Origin: Paraclostridium sordellii
GTDB taxonomy: Bacteria > Bacillota > Clostridia > Peptostreptococcales > Peptostreptococcaceae
Direction of reading: 5' to 3'
Length of the DNA: 64,000 bases
Assembly (NCBI RefSeq): GCF_000953675.1
Contig: NZ_LN679998.1
Span: 2,995,652 to 3,059,651 of the forward strand
Below, one piece after another: positions 19,249-28,399 of the stretch (position 1 is the stretch's first letter; every line of letters begins with the position of its first letter). Both the position numbers and the translations under genes were made by a program. The notes under the pieces are model-generated. The model did not search any database, had not been told where the DNA came from, and worked only from the letters and a program-made list of their open reading frames with translations.

Positions 19249-19811
19249 TATGCTCTACATTTTTCTTCTAACGGTATTGTGACTAGAGATAAATCATATT
19301 TTCTTTCCGAGTCTTCATGTTTCCTATTAGATATAATATCCTTTATCTTTAAATCCATAGTCTTTACCAATTCTTTAATTTCATCTTTGCTTAAAGCTAC
19401 TTGATTGTAATTAGCTATATTTTCATCATCTATGGCATTCTCCTCTATTGCTTTATAAAAAGAATTACTCATATTTTCAAACTTAGATATACATATGTCC
19501 CCTATATCCATATTATCTGTATCATCGCTAAAGTTCAAAGCCTTTTTTCCAATAACTATATGTTTAGCTCTTGGATAATAATATTTCTCAACAATTCCTG
19601 ATTTAACTTTCTCTTGTACCAAATCTAGAACGCCTACTTTATATAAAGTTTTTATATGATAATTTATTTTTGCATGAGGTTCATCTAATAATTGAGATAG
19701 TTGTTTTGCTGATAATGGAGTTGCCTTGAATGCTTTTAATATATCTATTCTCTTTGGATGTGCAATAGCTTTTATACACTCTAAATCTCTAAGTACTAAA
19801 ACTTCTTTCAT
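19248..19811 (-). CDS. ArsR-type winged-helix transcriptional regulator with helical C-terminal domain
   Basis: A 187-residue protein. The N-terminal winged helix (about 5-80) has AIAHPKRIDILKAF, then SAKQLSQLLDEPHAKINYHIKTLYKVGVLD, typical of ArsR/HTH_20 regulators. There is no metal-binding cysteine motif of classic ArsR. The 100-residue C-terminal part is acidic and helical and is probably a dimerisation or ligand domain. The ATG at 19826 opens a GGTGGTGGGGGA ribosome site, so the ATG at 19811 is the real start. Targets are unknown. Confidence 0.8.
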   Translation of the reverse strand: MKEVLVLRDLECIKAIAHPKRIDILKAFKATPLSAKQLSQLLDEPHAKINYHIKTLYKVGVLDLVQEKVKSGIVEKYYYPRAKHIVIGKKALNFSDDTDNMDIGDICISKFENMSNSFYKAIEENAIDDENIANYNQVALSKDEIKELVKTMDLKIKDIISNRKHEDSERKYDLSLVTIPLEEKCRA

Positions 19812-19891
19812 TCCCCCACCACCCATAAAAGTATTTAATTATATAGATAATTATATAGTATACAGTGGTAATTGTCAAAAAATTCTCTATT

Positions 19892-20809
19892 TTAGAATAT
19901 ATTTATTTTGTATTTTTCACTCAAGTTTTGAAGAATTTTTATACCAGCAATACTATTTCCTTTTTTATCTAGAGCAGGTCCATATATTCCAATTCCCATC
20001 TTCTTAGGTACAGACGCCATTATTCCTCCACCTACTCCTGATTTTGCAGGAATACCTACTTTTATTGCAAATTCTCCCGATGCATCATACATACCACAAG
20101 TTACCATAAATGTTTTTACTATTCTAGAAATTCTTTCGTCTATAAGCCTTTCACCTGTTTCAATATCCAGTCCATAAGATGCTAGATTAACACCCATTCT
20201 TGCTAAGTCTACACAATCTATTTCTATTGAACATTGTTTAAAATATAAATCTAATACTTCTTCAACATCACCTTCTATGAATCCATCATTTTTTAAAAGA
20301 TATGCCATAGCTCTATTTCTATCACCCGTAGCTTTTTCTGATTCATAAACATCATAGTTAATTTTTAAATTGTCGTTCTTCGCTAACTTTTTAAAAAAGT
20401 TCAACATTTTCTCTTCTCTCTCAGCTAATGTTTCCCCTTTTATCATAGATGTCGTAACTATAGCTCCAGCATTTATCATAGGATTACAAGGTTTTTTTGT
20501 ATTATTAGTTTCTAATTTCATTATAGAGTTAAATGGATCTCCGCTCGGCTCCATTCCAACCTTAGAAAATACATATTCCCAATCATTTTCACTTAAAACT
20601 AAAGCCAATATTATTGGTTTTGATATACTTTGTATGGTAAATTTTTTATTATAACTTCCAGCAGTATGTATAACATTATTCATATCAATCATACAAATTC
20701 CAAGATCGTCTTGCCTTGCATTTTTTAGCTCTGGTATGTATGTTGCAACATGTCCATAATTTGTATACTTCCTATTTTCTTCAAGTATCTGCTCTAATAC
20801 GTTTTCCAT
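19892..20809 (-). CDS. glsA: Glutaminase A
   Basis: A serine-dependent beta-lactamase-fold glutaminase that hydrolyses glutamine to glutamate and ammonia. It is full length at 305 residues. The nucleophile motif S-x-x-K is Ser61-Ile-Ser-Lys64 in TIQSISKP; NPMINAGAIV and AKSGVGGGI are further family signatures. A TTG at 20815 sits two bases after GGAGG and is unlikely to be used; the ATG at 20809 with 8-base spacing is chosen. In this amino-acid-fermenting setting it can feed glutamate pools. It is a single gene. Confidence 0.95.
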   Translation of the reverse strand: MENVLEQILEENRKYTNYGHVATYIPELKNARQDDLGICMIDMNNVIHTAGSYNKKFTIQSISKPIILALVLSENDWEYVFSKVGMEPSGDPFNSIMKLETNNTKKPCNPMINAGAIVTTSMIKGETLAEREEKMLNFFKKLAKNDNLKINYDVYESEKATGDRNRAMAYLLKNDGFIEGDVEEVLDLYFKQCSIEIDCVDLARMGVNLASYGLDIETGERLIDERISRIVKTFMVTCGMYDASGEFAIKVGIPAKSGVGGGIMASVPKKMGIGIYGPALDKKGNSIAGIKILQNLSEKYKINIF

Positions 20810-20865
20810 GAACAATTCCTCCTTATCTTTTTTATATCGTTACCTCGTCAATATTAATATAATAC

Positions 20866-20901
20866 AAAAAATCCTGGGTTCATGTCAATCTCCCAGGATT
20901 T
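20866..20901 (-). terminator. Terminator of the nucleoside kinase fusion gene
   Basis: A 10-bp perfect stem (20869-20878 with 20892-20901) is followed by a T-rich tail on the minus strand. Confidence 0.75.
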
Positions 20902-20906
20902 CAAGC

Positions 20907-22562
20907 TTAATCAACTATTCTACTACCACCTATAAACTCTCTTATTATAGATGTTGGTGGTATATCTAGTTCATCATCTAGCTCAATGAAATATTGTAAA
21001 AACTTAAGAATTCTATTAGCTTCTATAAAAGCTTCTTTATTGCTATCTATCTCTTCCAAAAGAGGTTTTGCATATTTTTTTAATATAGCTAATTCATATA
21101 AGCATGCTGAATTAAACATTATATCTGCTTCTTCTTGATACGGGAATATATTTTTATCTTCTCCACGTCTTACAGATCCCCAGTTTAATATAGTTTTTTC
21201 TGCACTATATCCTCTAAAGTTATAATCTCTAACTATCCTTCTTATAAGTCTTAAGTCTGTAGTAGGTATTCTATTATGATTATCTAAATTTATTTGTGTA
21301 AGAACACTTATATATATTTTAAATTTATCTTTATCTGCTATGCTTTGCGTTAACATAGGATTTAAAGCATGAATACCTTCCAATATAATTGGTTGATCTT
21401 TTGTTATTTTTAATTTTTTTCCACTAAGCTCTCTTTTCCCTGTTTTAAAGTTAAATTTAGGAAGATGTATCTCCTCTCCTCTAAGTAATTTCTCTAAATC
21501 TCTATTAAATAAATCTAAATCTATAGCATAGATAGATTCAAAATCATAATTTCCAAATTCATCTAAAGGTGTATCTTCTCTATCAACAAAGTAATCATCT
21601 AATGATATAGGTACAGGATGTAAATTATCAACTTTTAATTGAATAGATAATCTATGTGCAAAACTTGTCTTCCCAGAAGAAGATGGAGCTGCTATTAATA
21701 CAACTCGTTTGTTGTTCTCCTTTATCATATCAGCTATTTGAGATATTTTTTTCTCTTGTAGTGCCTCTACTATTCTAATTATCTCTCCATATTTATTTTC
21801 AGTTATAGCTTTATTTAAACTTATAACTTTATCTATACCTATAAGCTCTGACCATGTTTCTGCTTCTTTATATATACTTGATAACTTAGGTTGAGGTATA
21901 AATTTTACAGGACTATTACTACTATTTTTACTTGGTCCTAATATAACTACTCCAGATTGCCATTTTTTTATATCAAATACAGTTACCCAGTTTGTAGAAG
22001 GTAACATATATCCATAAAAATGATTTATATGATTACCACATTTATATAATTTAACATCATCATACTCTTTGTATCTAAGTAATTCTGCCTTTGCATGCAT
22101 ATTATTTTCTGTAAAAATTTTAATTCCATCTTCCCTATTTGTTACAATTTTTTCAATATCTATATTACTTTTTATAATCTCTTGCATTTTATCTTTTATA
22201 AACTCAACTTCCTTGTCAGTAAGTTCATTTTTTTTATTTTTAATTTCACAATACAATCCATTAGATAGTGAGTGTTCTACTGTTACCTCAGTATTTGGAT
22301 AAATCTCTTCACATGCCTTTATAAATATTAAAGCTAAAGTTCTAGTATAAACTCTCATACCATCTTCATTTGTTGTATCAATAAATTTAATATCACAAGG
22401 TTCTTCTATCTCTGTTTTTAAATCTCTTAGTTTATTATTTATTTTACCTAATGTGATTATACCCTTATAATTATCTTTTAAATCTGTAGCTATAGTTTCT
22501 AAACTTACCCCTTTTTCATATTGATATAATTTACCATCTACCTTTATGTCTAAAACACACAT
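20907..22562 (-). CDS. ThrRS-like (TGS + SAD) / uridine kinase-type nucleoside kinase fusion
   Basis: A 551-residue protein in two halves. Residues 1-220 resemble the N-terminal TGS and second additional domains of threonyl-tRNA synthetase: VTVEHSLSNGLYCEI corresponds to AIGPSIENGFYYDI of thrS in this same window. The synthetase HxxxH motif is replaced (RTLAL), while a CGNHINH element remains. Residues 285-551 form a P-loop kinase of the uridine kinase/phosphoribulokinase family, with APSSSGKTS at 292-300, DDYFVDRE and RRIVRDYNFRG. Such fusions are annotated as nucleoside kinases in Clostridia and Thermotoga; the role of the tRNA-synthetase-like half is unknown. Confidence 0.88.
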   Translation of the reverse strand: MCVLDIKVDGKLYQYEKGVSLETIATDLKDNYKGIITLGKINNKLRDLKTEIEEPCDIKFIDTTNEDGMRVYTRTLALIFIKACEEIYPNTEVTVEHSLSNGLYCEIKNKKNELTDKEVEFIKDKMQEIIKSNIDIEKIVTNREDGIKIFTENNMHAKAELLRYKEYDDVKLYKCGNHINHFYGYMLPSTNWVTVFDIKKWQSGVVILGPSKNSSNSPVKFIPQPKLSSIYKEAETWSELIGIDKVISLNKAITENKYGEIIRIVEALQEKKISQIADMIKENNKRVVLIAAPSSSGKTSFAHRLSIQLKVDNLHPVPISLDDYFVDREDTPLDEFGNYDFESIYAIDLDLFNRDLEKLLRGEEIHLPKFNFKTGKRELSGKKLKITKDQPIILEGIHALNPMLTQSIADKDKFKIYISVLTQINLDNHNRIPTTDLRLIRRIVRDYNFRGYSAEKTILNWGSVRRGEDKNIFPYQEEADIMFNSACLYELAILKKYAKPLLEEIDSNKEAFIEANRILKFLQYFIELDDELDIPPTSIIREFIGGSRIVD

Positions 22563-22601
22563 AAAATTTCCTCCTGATTATAATTCTTTGTATTATAAAT
22601 T

Positions 22602-22632
22602 TAGAACGATTTATATTATATAAATCGTTCTA
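22602..22632 (-). terminator. Hairpin at the end of the TIM-barrel gene
   Basis: A 14-bp perfect stem (22602-22615 with 22619-22632, loop 3) spans the stop codon of the TIM-barrel gene. The minus-strand side has no strong T-run, so transcription may partly continue into the kinase fusion gene. Confidence 0.55.
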
Positions 22633-23362
22633 TTATCTTAATTGATTCGTTTATATTTTCATGTCTAACTTCCAGTACAATAAATTCAGGTTTTAAATTT
22701 ATTAAGTATCTAACTTCTTCTAAATCTAGTTTTCCTGTTCCTATACTATCATGAGAGTCATTAATTCCATTATTATCACTTAAATGAACTAAATTTATTT
22801 TTTCTCTTAGCTTATCTATATACTTATCACTATTTATTAAATTGTGACCAGTATCATAACAAAACTCTGTATTTTTTCTAGTTATATTATTAAATATATA
22901 TTCAAATTCATCTACCGTTGTTCCTATATTGCAAATATCTCCTCCTTTAGTATACGTGTTTTCTATAAAAACTTTACTAGGTACATTTATTTTTTCAATA
23001 AAATCAACAGTATTATCTAGATATTTATTTTTATTTTTATCAAATCTAGTTTTTATAACATATCCTAAATGAATATTAAAATATTTTATATCTAAAGGAT
23101 TTAATTTTTCTTTAAATTCTTCAATATATTTAACCCAAGAATTTCTTATATACTCAATATTTTCACATGTATTAAGTTCCATAGGTAGATGTATACCGAT
23201 ACTTATGTCATTTGATTTAAATTCTTCAATATAATTTAGTACAGCTTTACATTCGTATAAGTTATCAATTCCTATTTCTATATGATTTATAAAATCATTT
23301 TTTTTACAGATTTCAATAGCTTTATTTATCTCGTGAACTAGTGCAGATATTCCAAATCTCAT
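22616..23362 (-). CDS. Sugar phosphate isomerase/epimerase-like TIM-barrel protein
   Basis: A 248-residue xylose-isomerase-like TIM barrel (AP endonuclease family 2). Visible metal-site strands are IEIGID, GIHLPMEL, FIENTYTKGGD, FCYDTGHNLI, LVHLSDNNG and VLEVRHE, placing Glu, Asp and His ligands as in the family. The substrate cannot be read from sequence. It starts 8 bases after the lepB stop and is the last gene of the prsW-HEPN-lepB operon, ending in a hairpin. Confidence 0.75.
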   Translation of the reverse strand: MRFGISALVHEINKAIEICKKNDFINHIEIGIDNLYECKAVLNYIEEFKSNDISIGIHLPMELNTCENIEYIRNSWVKYIEEFKEKLNPLDIKYFNIHLGYVIKTRFDKNKNKYLDNTVDFIEKINVPSKVFIENTYTKGGDICNIGTTVDEFEYIFNNITRKNTEFCYDTGHNLINSDKYIDKLREKINLVHLSDNNGINDSHDSIGTGKLDLEEVRYLINLKPEFIVLEVRHENINESIKIIERFI

Positions 23363-23370
23363 AATTTACC

Positions 23371-23913
23371 TTAAGAAACTTTTCCTATCTTATCAAACGG
23401 TAGCAATCTTATAATAACTTTTCCCATTATATCTTTTTCGTTCACAAGACCTACTTGCTGGTCTCTACTATCCATACTATTTTCTCTGTTATCTCCCATA
23501 GCAAAAACATATCCTTTTGGTATAGTCATATCTATATCACCTTCTGTTTTTTCTCCATGGACATATGATTCATTTTGAAGCTTTCCATTTAAATAAACTT
23601 TATTATCTATTATTCTTATATGGTCTCCTGGTACTGCTATAACTCTCTTAACCAAGTCTTTTTCCTTTCCATTAGCCTGAATTAAGTCTGTTTTAAATAC
23701 TATTATATCCCCTCTTTTAGGCTCATTATTATTATAAGCAACTCTATTTATTATTAAATAATCTTTTTCTTCAAGTGTAGGGTACATAGATGTCCCTTGG
23801 ACTAATGTTGGTTTAACAAAGTGAGTTATTACTAATGCTATTGCTATCGATGCAACAATTATTTTGGTCCACTCTATTATTTCTTTCTTAAAATTCTTAC
23901 TCAAATTCATCAT
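23371..23913 (-). CDS. lepB: Signal peptidase I
   Basis: This membrane serine protease removes signal peptides from exported proteins. One N-terminal membrane segment (about 17-36) precedes the catalytic Ser42 in GTSMYP and the general base Lys89 in VKRVIAVPGD; box E GDNRENSMDSR is also present. The length (180 residues) fits the Gram-positive type. Two consecutive ATGs follow AGAGGAG at unusually short spacing, and that ribosome site lies inside the last codons of the upstream HEPN-like gene. The 17-base overlap implies translational coupling. Confidence 0.95.
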   Translation of the reverse strand: MMNLSKNFKKEIIEWTKIIVASIAIALVITHFVKPTLVQGTSMYPTLEEKDYLIINRVAYNNNEPKRGDIIVFKTDLIQANGKEKDLVKRVIAVPGDHIRIIDNKVYLNGKLQNESYVHGEKTEGDIDMTIPKGYVFAMGDNRENSMDSRDQQVGLVNEKDIMGKVIIRLLPFDKIGKVS

Positions 23914-24718
23914 CTCCTCTATACTCTACATATTTTGATAAAAGCTCTATGATAATATCATTTATATGTTCATACTTTTTAGTATTTATTCCTAAGTCTA
24001 AAAGTTCACAGGCCTTAATCAAATCATGTACAACTTCCATGGGACTTCCATATATCTCTTCAATATCTTCTTTACTTACACCTCTAAATCCATGTCCTAC
24101 AGGACTTTCATTTCTTAATCTAATTAAGTTTTCAAGTCTTTCTCCATTTAGTATTTCTAATACCTTGTCCATTCTTTTAGTTTGCTTAAGATATCGCTTT
24201 ATATATTGAGTTACACCATGTATTAGATTTCCATTATATATATTATACTTCTTTTTAAGAGTGTATAGTATATTTTTCTTAGATACCATATTCCCATGCA
24301 TTGAAACCTTATATTTTTTACCTTCCTTCGTATTTACAAATATATATTTAAATAATGCCTCTTTTAATCTATATAATCTACCCAAAAAATCTATATATTC
24401 TTCATTGACTATTTGTATCTTTATATTTTCTATCAATTCAGATAAAATATCTTCTGGTTCACCATTATTTAAATTTTTCAAATTAATTATAAGATTTTTA
24501 ATTTCTTTTCTTTCTAACATAACTTCACTTAAATTATTGGCATGATTTAGAGCATTTTTAAAATCAAAATTTGTAGCATACTTACATGAGTTTAGTAAAG
24601 TATATAAATCTCCACTTTCTATATCTGCTTCTATTAATATATCTAAAACCCCATCATAATCATATCTTTGTAAAAATTTACATATTACTAATTCTTGACT
24701 TCTATTTATATATCTCAT
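23897..24718 (-). CDS. HEPN-domain protein resembling the effector half of Csm6/TIGR02710-type proteins
   Basis: A 273-residue soluble protein without signal or membrane segment. The N-terminal half has the pattern of Csm6-like HEPN regions: FLQRYDYDGVLDIL, then ATNFDFKNALNHANNL, then FLGRLYRLKEALFKY. Residues 199-213 read IRLRNESPVGHGFRG, containing R-N-x5-H (Arg202 and His209, an Rx6H HEPN ribonuclease motif) followed by the acidic VSKEDIE. The CARF domain that senses cyclic oligoadenylate in Csm6 is absent. Family assignment is from pattern alone. It overlaps lepB by 17 bases and follows prsW by 21 bases. RNase activity is inferred, not shown. Confidence 0.6.
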   Translation of the reverse strand: MRYINRSQELVICKFLQRYDYDGVLDILIEADIESGDLYTLLNSCKYATNFDFKNALNHANNLSEVMLERKEIKNLIINLKNLNNGEPEDILSELIENIKIQIVNEEYIDFLGRLYRLKEALFKYIFVNTKEGKKYKVSMHGNMVSKKNILYTLKKKYNIYNGNLIHGVTQYIKRYLKQTKRMDKVLEILNGERLENLIRLRNESPVGHGFRGVSKEDIEEIYGSPMEVVHDLIKACELLDLGINTKKYEHINDIIIELLSKYVEYRGDDEFE

Positions 24719-24739
24719 TTAACCACTCCTATTACATGA

Positions 24740-25459
24740 TTATTTTTTAATTAATTTCCTTTTTCTTCTTATAAATCTTTTTCTTGCATAATCTGTATAT
24801 TTATCTAGCTTATCTAAATTTATTTTCCATAAATATACTAAGTATATTAAAAATAAAACTGTAGACCAATTAGCCTCTAGTATTAATAAAAAATCAAAAA
24901 TTCCATGAAATAATACTGGAAAAAATAAAACTTTAAATAAATATATCCTTTTTTTCTTTTTATTGTCTTTATTAAACTTGTATATAGATAAGTAATATCC
25001 CATGGTTATTGCAAACATTATGTGAGCAGGTATAGAAATTAAAGCTCTGCTTAATCCAAGCTCTAATACACTTAAGTAGCTCTCTCCAAATATATAAATT
25101 ATATTCTCTATAGTTGCAAATCCTAATGTTAAAAATACGCTATAAACTATACCATCAAGTTTTTCAGTATAGTATTTACTATTTAATACACAACTTACAA
25201 GAACAATATATTTTAAAAATTCTTCTGTTAGGGCTGCCACTATAAAAGATATATAAATTAAATATATATATTCATTATTTATATAAACTTTAATAAGAAA
25301 ATCTTCTATAGCTATTGCAGGTATACTTATCAATGCCCCAATAGAAAATACTTTAATTAAAAATTTTATTGGTTCTTTTTCATATTTATCTTTTATATAT
25401 ATCCATATTAAGAAAGCCAAACTAGGAGCTATTGCTATAATTAATAAATCTAATTTCAT
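24740..25459 (-). CDS. PrsW family intramembrane metalloprotease
   Basis: A polytopic membrane protein of 239 residues, about seven segments. The family motifs are EEFLKY (Glu-Glu, about residue 80), HIMFAITMGYYL near 145 and HGIFDFLL near 188, which place the Glu and His residues thought to form the active site. In B. subtilis PrsW cuts the anti-sigma factor RsiW; no anti-sigma factor is seen in this window. It is the first gene of the prsW-HEPN-lepB-TIM barrel operon and starts after AAAGGT. Confidence 0.85.
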   Translation of the reverse strand: MKLDLLIIAIAPSLAFLIWIYIKDKYEKEPIKFLIKVFSIGALISIPAIAIEDFLIKVYINNEYIYLIYISFIVAALTEEFLKYIVLVSCVLNSKYYTEKLDGIVYSVFLTLGFATIENIIYIFGESYLSVLELGLSRALISIPAHIMFAITMGYYLSIYKFNKDNKKKKRIYLFKVLFFPVLFHGIFDFLLILEANWSTVLFLIYLVYLWKINLDKLDKYTDYARKRFIRRKRKLIKK

Positions 25460-25587
25460 AAAAATACTTACCTTTCTTTTTTAATAAGTTAATGCTTTAT
25501 ATATTATTTCCAAATCTCTTAACAAAATAATATAATTCTTCATACTATATATTGATATAGACATTATTTATAGAAAGGAGTTTTTTT

Positions 25588-26859
25588 ATGCAAGATGGTT
25601 TTTTAACTGTAAGTGTTGTAGATAGTACTAATAACTTCCCTATAGCTGATGCTACCGTAAATATATATTCAATGGGTGATGATAATACAGTTGCTAGCAC
25701 AATTTATACAAATTTAAAAACTGATATATCTGGTCAAGTAATTGGTCTAAATTTAGCAGCTCCCGACTTAATATACTCACAGCAACCAAGTGATGTCAGA
25801 CCTTATAGCCAGTACGTAGTCGAAGTTATAAAGGATGGATACGAAACAATCATAATAAATGGAACCCAAGTTTTAGCTACAGTAATAGCTCAGCAAGGTA
25901 TACGAATGAATCCAAGACAAAGAAGTCGCAGATCGTATTCTAGACAAAATGAGATAATAATAGATATAGGTGCTCATACTTTATGGGGAAACTACCCTCC
26001 TAAAATACCTGAAAGTGACTTAAAACCATTGCCTCCTCCAACAGGCTTCGTTGTTTTAGATAATCCGGTTGTCCCAGAGTTTGTAGTTGTACATGATGGC
26101 ATGCCAGAAGATAAAAATGCGCCTAACTACTGGGTTTACTTTAAAGACTATATAAAAAATGTAGCGTCTTCTGAAATATATTCAACATGGCCAACAGAAA
26201 CTATTTTTGCTAATATTATTGCAATAATATCTTTTACATTAAACAGGGTATTTACAGAGTGGTATAGAAGTAAGGGCTATAATTTTACAATCACATCAAC
26301 AACTGCTTTTGACCATAAATATATACATGAAAGAAATGTATTTGATACCATCAGTGTTGTAGTAGATGAAATTTTTAATACCTTTATAAAAAGACCTCCT
26401 ACAGCTAGGCAACCTCTGCTAGCTCAGTACTGTGATGGTGTAAAATCTCAATGTCCTGGGCAAATGACACAATGGGGAAGTAAAGATTTAGGAGACCAAG
26501 GTCTTAGTTATGAAGAAATTTTAAGGTCTTTTTATGGAGAGGGAATAGTTTTTGAAAAAGCTCCTGTAGTTAGTGGTGTTCCTGTTTCTTTTCCTGGAGA
26601 AGTTCTACAAATAGGTTCTAAAGGTAAGGATGTACAAACAGTTCAAAATCAATTAAATGCCATATCTAATGCATATCCTGCAATACCAAAAGTTAGAGAA
26701 GATGGTATATTTGGTGATGCTCTAGCAAACTCCATAAAAGAGTTTCAAGGAATATTCGGTTTACCTAAAAGTGGTGTTGTAGATTTTAAAACATGGTATG
26801 AGCTTTCTAGAATTTATGTAGCTGTTACAAAAATAGCATCGCTAAATCCAACAATATAA
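25588..26859 (+). CDS. SpoIID-like domain protein with C-terminal peptidoglycan-binding domain
   Basis: A 423-residue protein. Residues 1-110 look like a carboxypeptidase-regulatory-like beta domain (VVDSTNNFPIADATVNIYS). Residues 160-325 match the SpoIID lytic-transglycosylase pattern: YIKNVASSEIYSTWPTE, a TEWYRSKG/FDHKYIHE region, and TQWGSKDLGDQGLSYEEIL near the end. Residues 340-410 are a PG_binding_1 repeat (LQIGSKGKDVQTVQNQL, DGIFGDALANSIKEFQ). There is no signal peptide, so it probably acts on cortex or wall from within a sporulating cell. GAAAGGAG precedes the ATG. Confidence 0.75.
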   Translation: MQDGFLTVSVVDSTNNFPIADATVNIYSMGDDNTVASTIYTNLKTDISGQVIGLNLAAPDLIYSQQPSDVRPYSQYVVEVIKDGYETIIINGTQVLATVIAQQGIRMNPRQRSRRSYSRQNEIIIDIGAHTLWGNYPPKIPESDLKPLPPPTGFVVLDNPVVPEFVVVHDGMPEDKNAPNYWVYFKDYIKNVASSEIYSTWPTETIFANIIAIISFTLNRVFTEWYRSKGYNFTITSTTAFDHKYIHERNVFDTISVVVDEIFNTFIKRPPTARQPLLAQYCDGVKSQCPGQMTQWGSKDLGDQGLSYEEILRSFYGEGIVFEKAPVVSGVPVSFPGEVLQIGSKGKDVQTVQNQLNAISNAYPAIPKVREDGIFGDALANSIKEFQGIFGLPKSGVVDFKTWYELSRIYVAVTKIASLNPTI

Positions 26860-26865
26860 TAAAAA

Positions 26866-26906
26866 ATATTTAAATAGCGTAGTAAAATACTACGCTATTT
26901 AAATAT
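26866..26906. terminator. Bidirectional terminator with 19-bp perfect stem
   Basis: Bases 26866-26884 pair perfectly with 26888-26906 around a 3-base AAA loop, between convergent genes and overlapping the stop of the minus-strand gene. An A-run lies on the left. Confidence 0.85.
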
Positions 26907-28259
26907 ATCTATATATTTTTCATCTAATATATGACTTATTTGATTTATATTTATTTTAAACTCAGGTATCCCTGCTGCAAATGGAGCTATATCATATAAA
27001 TCAAAATATATTACTATATTATCATCTTCGATATAAAATTTCTGTTTATCTGATATAGATTTAAAGCCATATACTTGGTCTTTCTTATTCTTTATTTGAT
27101 TTCTTATTTCATCATTTATAACTTTTTTATAATCTGAGTTAGTTTTAAAAAAGTCTTTTAACTCTAAAAATTTACCATCTTTCATATAAATATTATAAGA
27201 TTTATTTTCATACATTCCATGTGCTCCACCACTAAATTGATAATATTTAACCAGTATACTCAACATATTATCACTATTTTTTTTTACATCAAAATTAACA
27301 TTATATATATATGGTTGTATATACTCTTTTGGAGTATTAGAAAGATAATTTTTAGCATCTTCTTCAACAGCATAATAAGATTTCATTATATCTGTTTTTA
27401 TAGTATCATTTATATTTTTTTCAATGGATTTGTTATCTGTTAAAACTATTGGAATATTTACAATGCTGTTAATATAATCATTATTTTTTGTTATAGTTTG
27501 AGTATCTACTTGTGCCACTATGGGACTTGTCTTCAAGGTTTTAACTTTTTTTATAAAAACTGTAGATGGTACTTTAAATTCATATATTTCTTTTCTTTTA
27601 CTTATTTGGTATGGGTTAAAGTATATTCCTATTCCTTCATCTGTTATATAATAGTTGGTATATTTATTAATAGTAATTTTATTCTTATTTATATCTATTT
27701 TATTTTTATCTATTTTATTAAGTATATAATTTTCTAAAATATGTTTATAATCCTCATTATTTTTCAAGAAATTATCTATATATACTCTTTGTCCAGTTTT
27801 TAAATCAAAAACATAACTATCTTTTACTCTCTCATAATTCTTTTCTTTTATATATATATCCTTATATATTATAATATTCAATAAATTTTTATCTTCAAAG
27901 GCTGTGTGAAAATTTACTTTTACCTTTACATCATCATGCTTTGAAGAAATATCTCTTTGTTGTTTTTTTAAATTAATAAATTGATTTACATTTTTCCTTA
28001 TATACGTATTTATATACCTTTCTATATTTTTATCTTCATATTCTACTATAGGCATATTAATCGCAAATGTAATACCATCATAATTTAATTTATATTTTTC
28101 CTCTTTAATTCTTACACTCTTAAATCCTTGAATTATTGAAGTCTTTAAATTTTTTAAATCTATTTTACTTTCATATTGTGTGCCTATCACAATAAAAAGA
28201 AATATTATAGCTAAAGTGCTAATACTTATATAAAATATAAATTTTTTAAATCTATACAT
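26895..28259 (-). CDS. Membrane-anchored protein with two DUF4163/DUF3298 units
   Basis: A 454-residue protein with one N-terminal membrane anchor (about 8-28) and a large outer part. Two copies of the same architecture are visible: MPIVEYEDKNIERYINTYI ... DLKTGQRVYIDNFL (about 68-190) and IPIVLTDNKSIEKNINDTI ... YMKDGKFLELKDFF (about 270-395). The second keeps the QFSGGAHG signature. These domains occur in RsiV anti-sigma factors and PdaC-type wall enzymes, but no anti-sigma or deacetylase domain is seen here. Function is unknown. AGGAGG precedes the ATG. Confidence 0.72.
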   Translation of the reverse strand: MYRFKKFIFYISISTLAIIFLFIVIGTQYESKIDLKNLKTSIIQGFKSVRIKEEKYKLNYDGITFAINMPIVEYEDKNIERYINTYIRKNVNQFINLKKQQRDISSKHDDVKVKVNFHTAFEDKNLLNIIIYKDIYIKEKNYERVKDSYVFDLKTGQRVYIDNFLKNNEDYKHILENYILNKIDKNKIDINKNKITINKYTNYYITDEGIGIYFNPYQISKRKEIYEFKVPSTVFIKKVKTLKTSPIVAQVDTQTITKNNDYINSIVNIPIVLTDNKSIEKNINDTIKTDIMKSYYAVEEDAKNYLSNTPKEYIQPYIYNVNFDVKKNSDNMLSILVKYYQFSGGAHGMYENKSYNIYMKDGKFLELKDFFKTNSDYKKVINDEIRNQIKNKKDQVYGFKSISDKQKFYIEDDNIVIYFDLYDIAPFAAGIPEFKININQISHILDEKYIDIFK

Positions 28260-28355
28260 AATATATTCCTCCTAGACAATTGTATATATTATTGTTTGAA
28301 TATAATAAAAAAATATTATAATTGTCTTTTGGTAATATATTGATTTTATATTAAT

Positions 28356-28395
28356 TTATAGAAAAAGGTCTTAAAGTATTTTACTTTAAGACCTT
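28356..28395 (-). terminator. Terminator of ptsG
   Basis: A 14-bp perfect stem (28365-28378 with 28382-28395, loop TTT) is followed by a short T-run on the minus strand. Confidence 0.82.
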
Positions 28396-28399
28396 AAAT

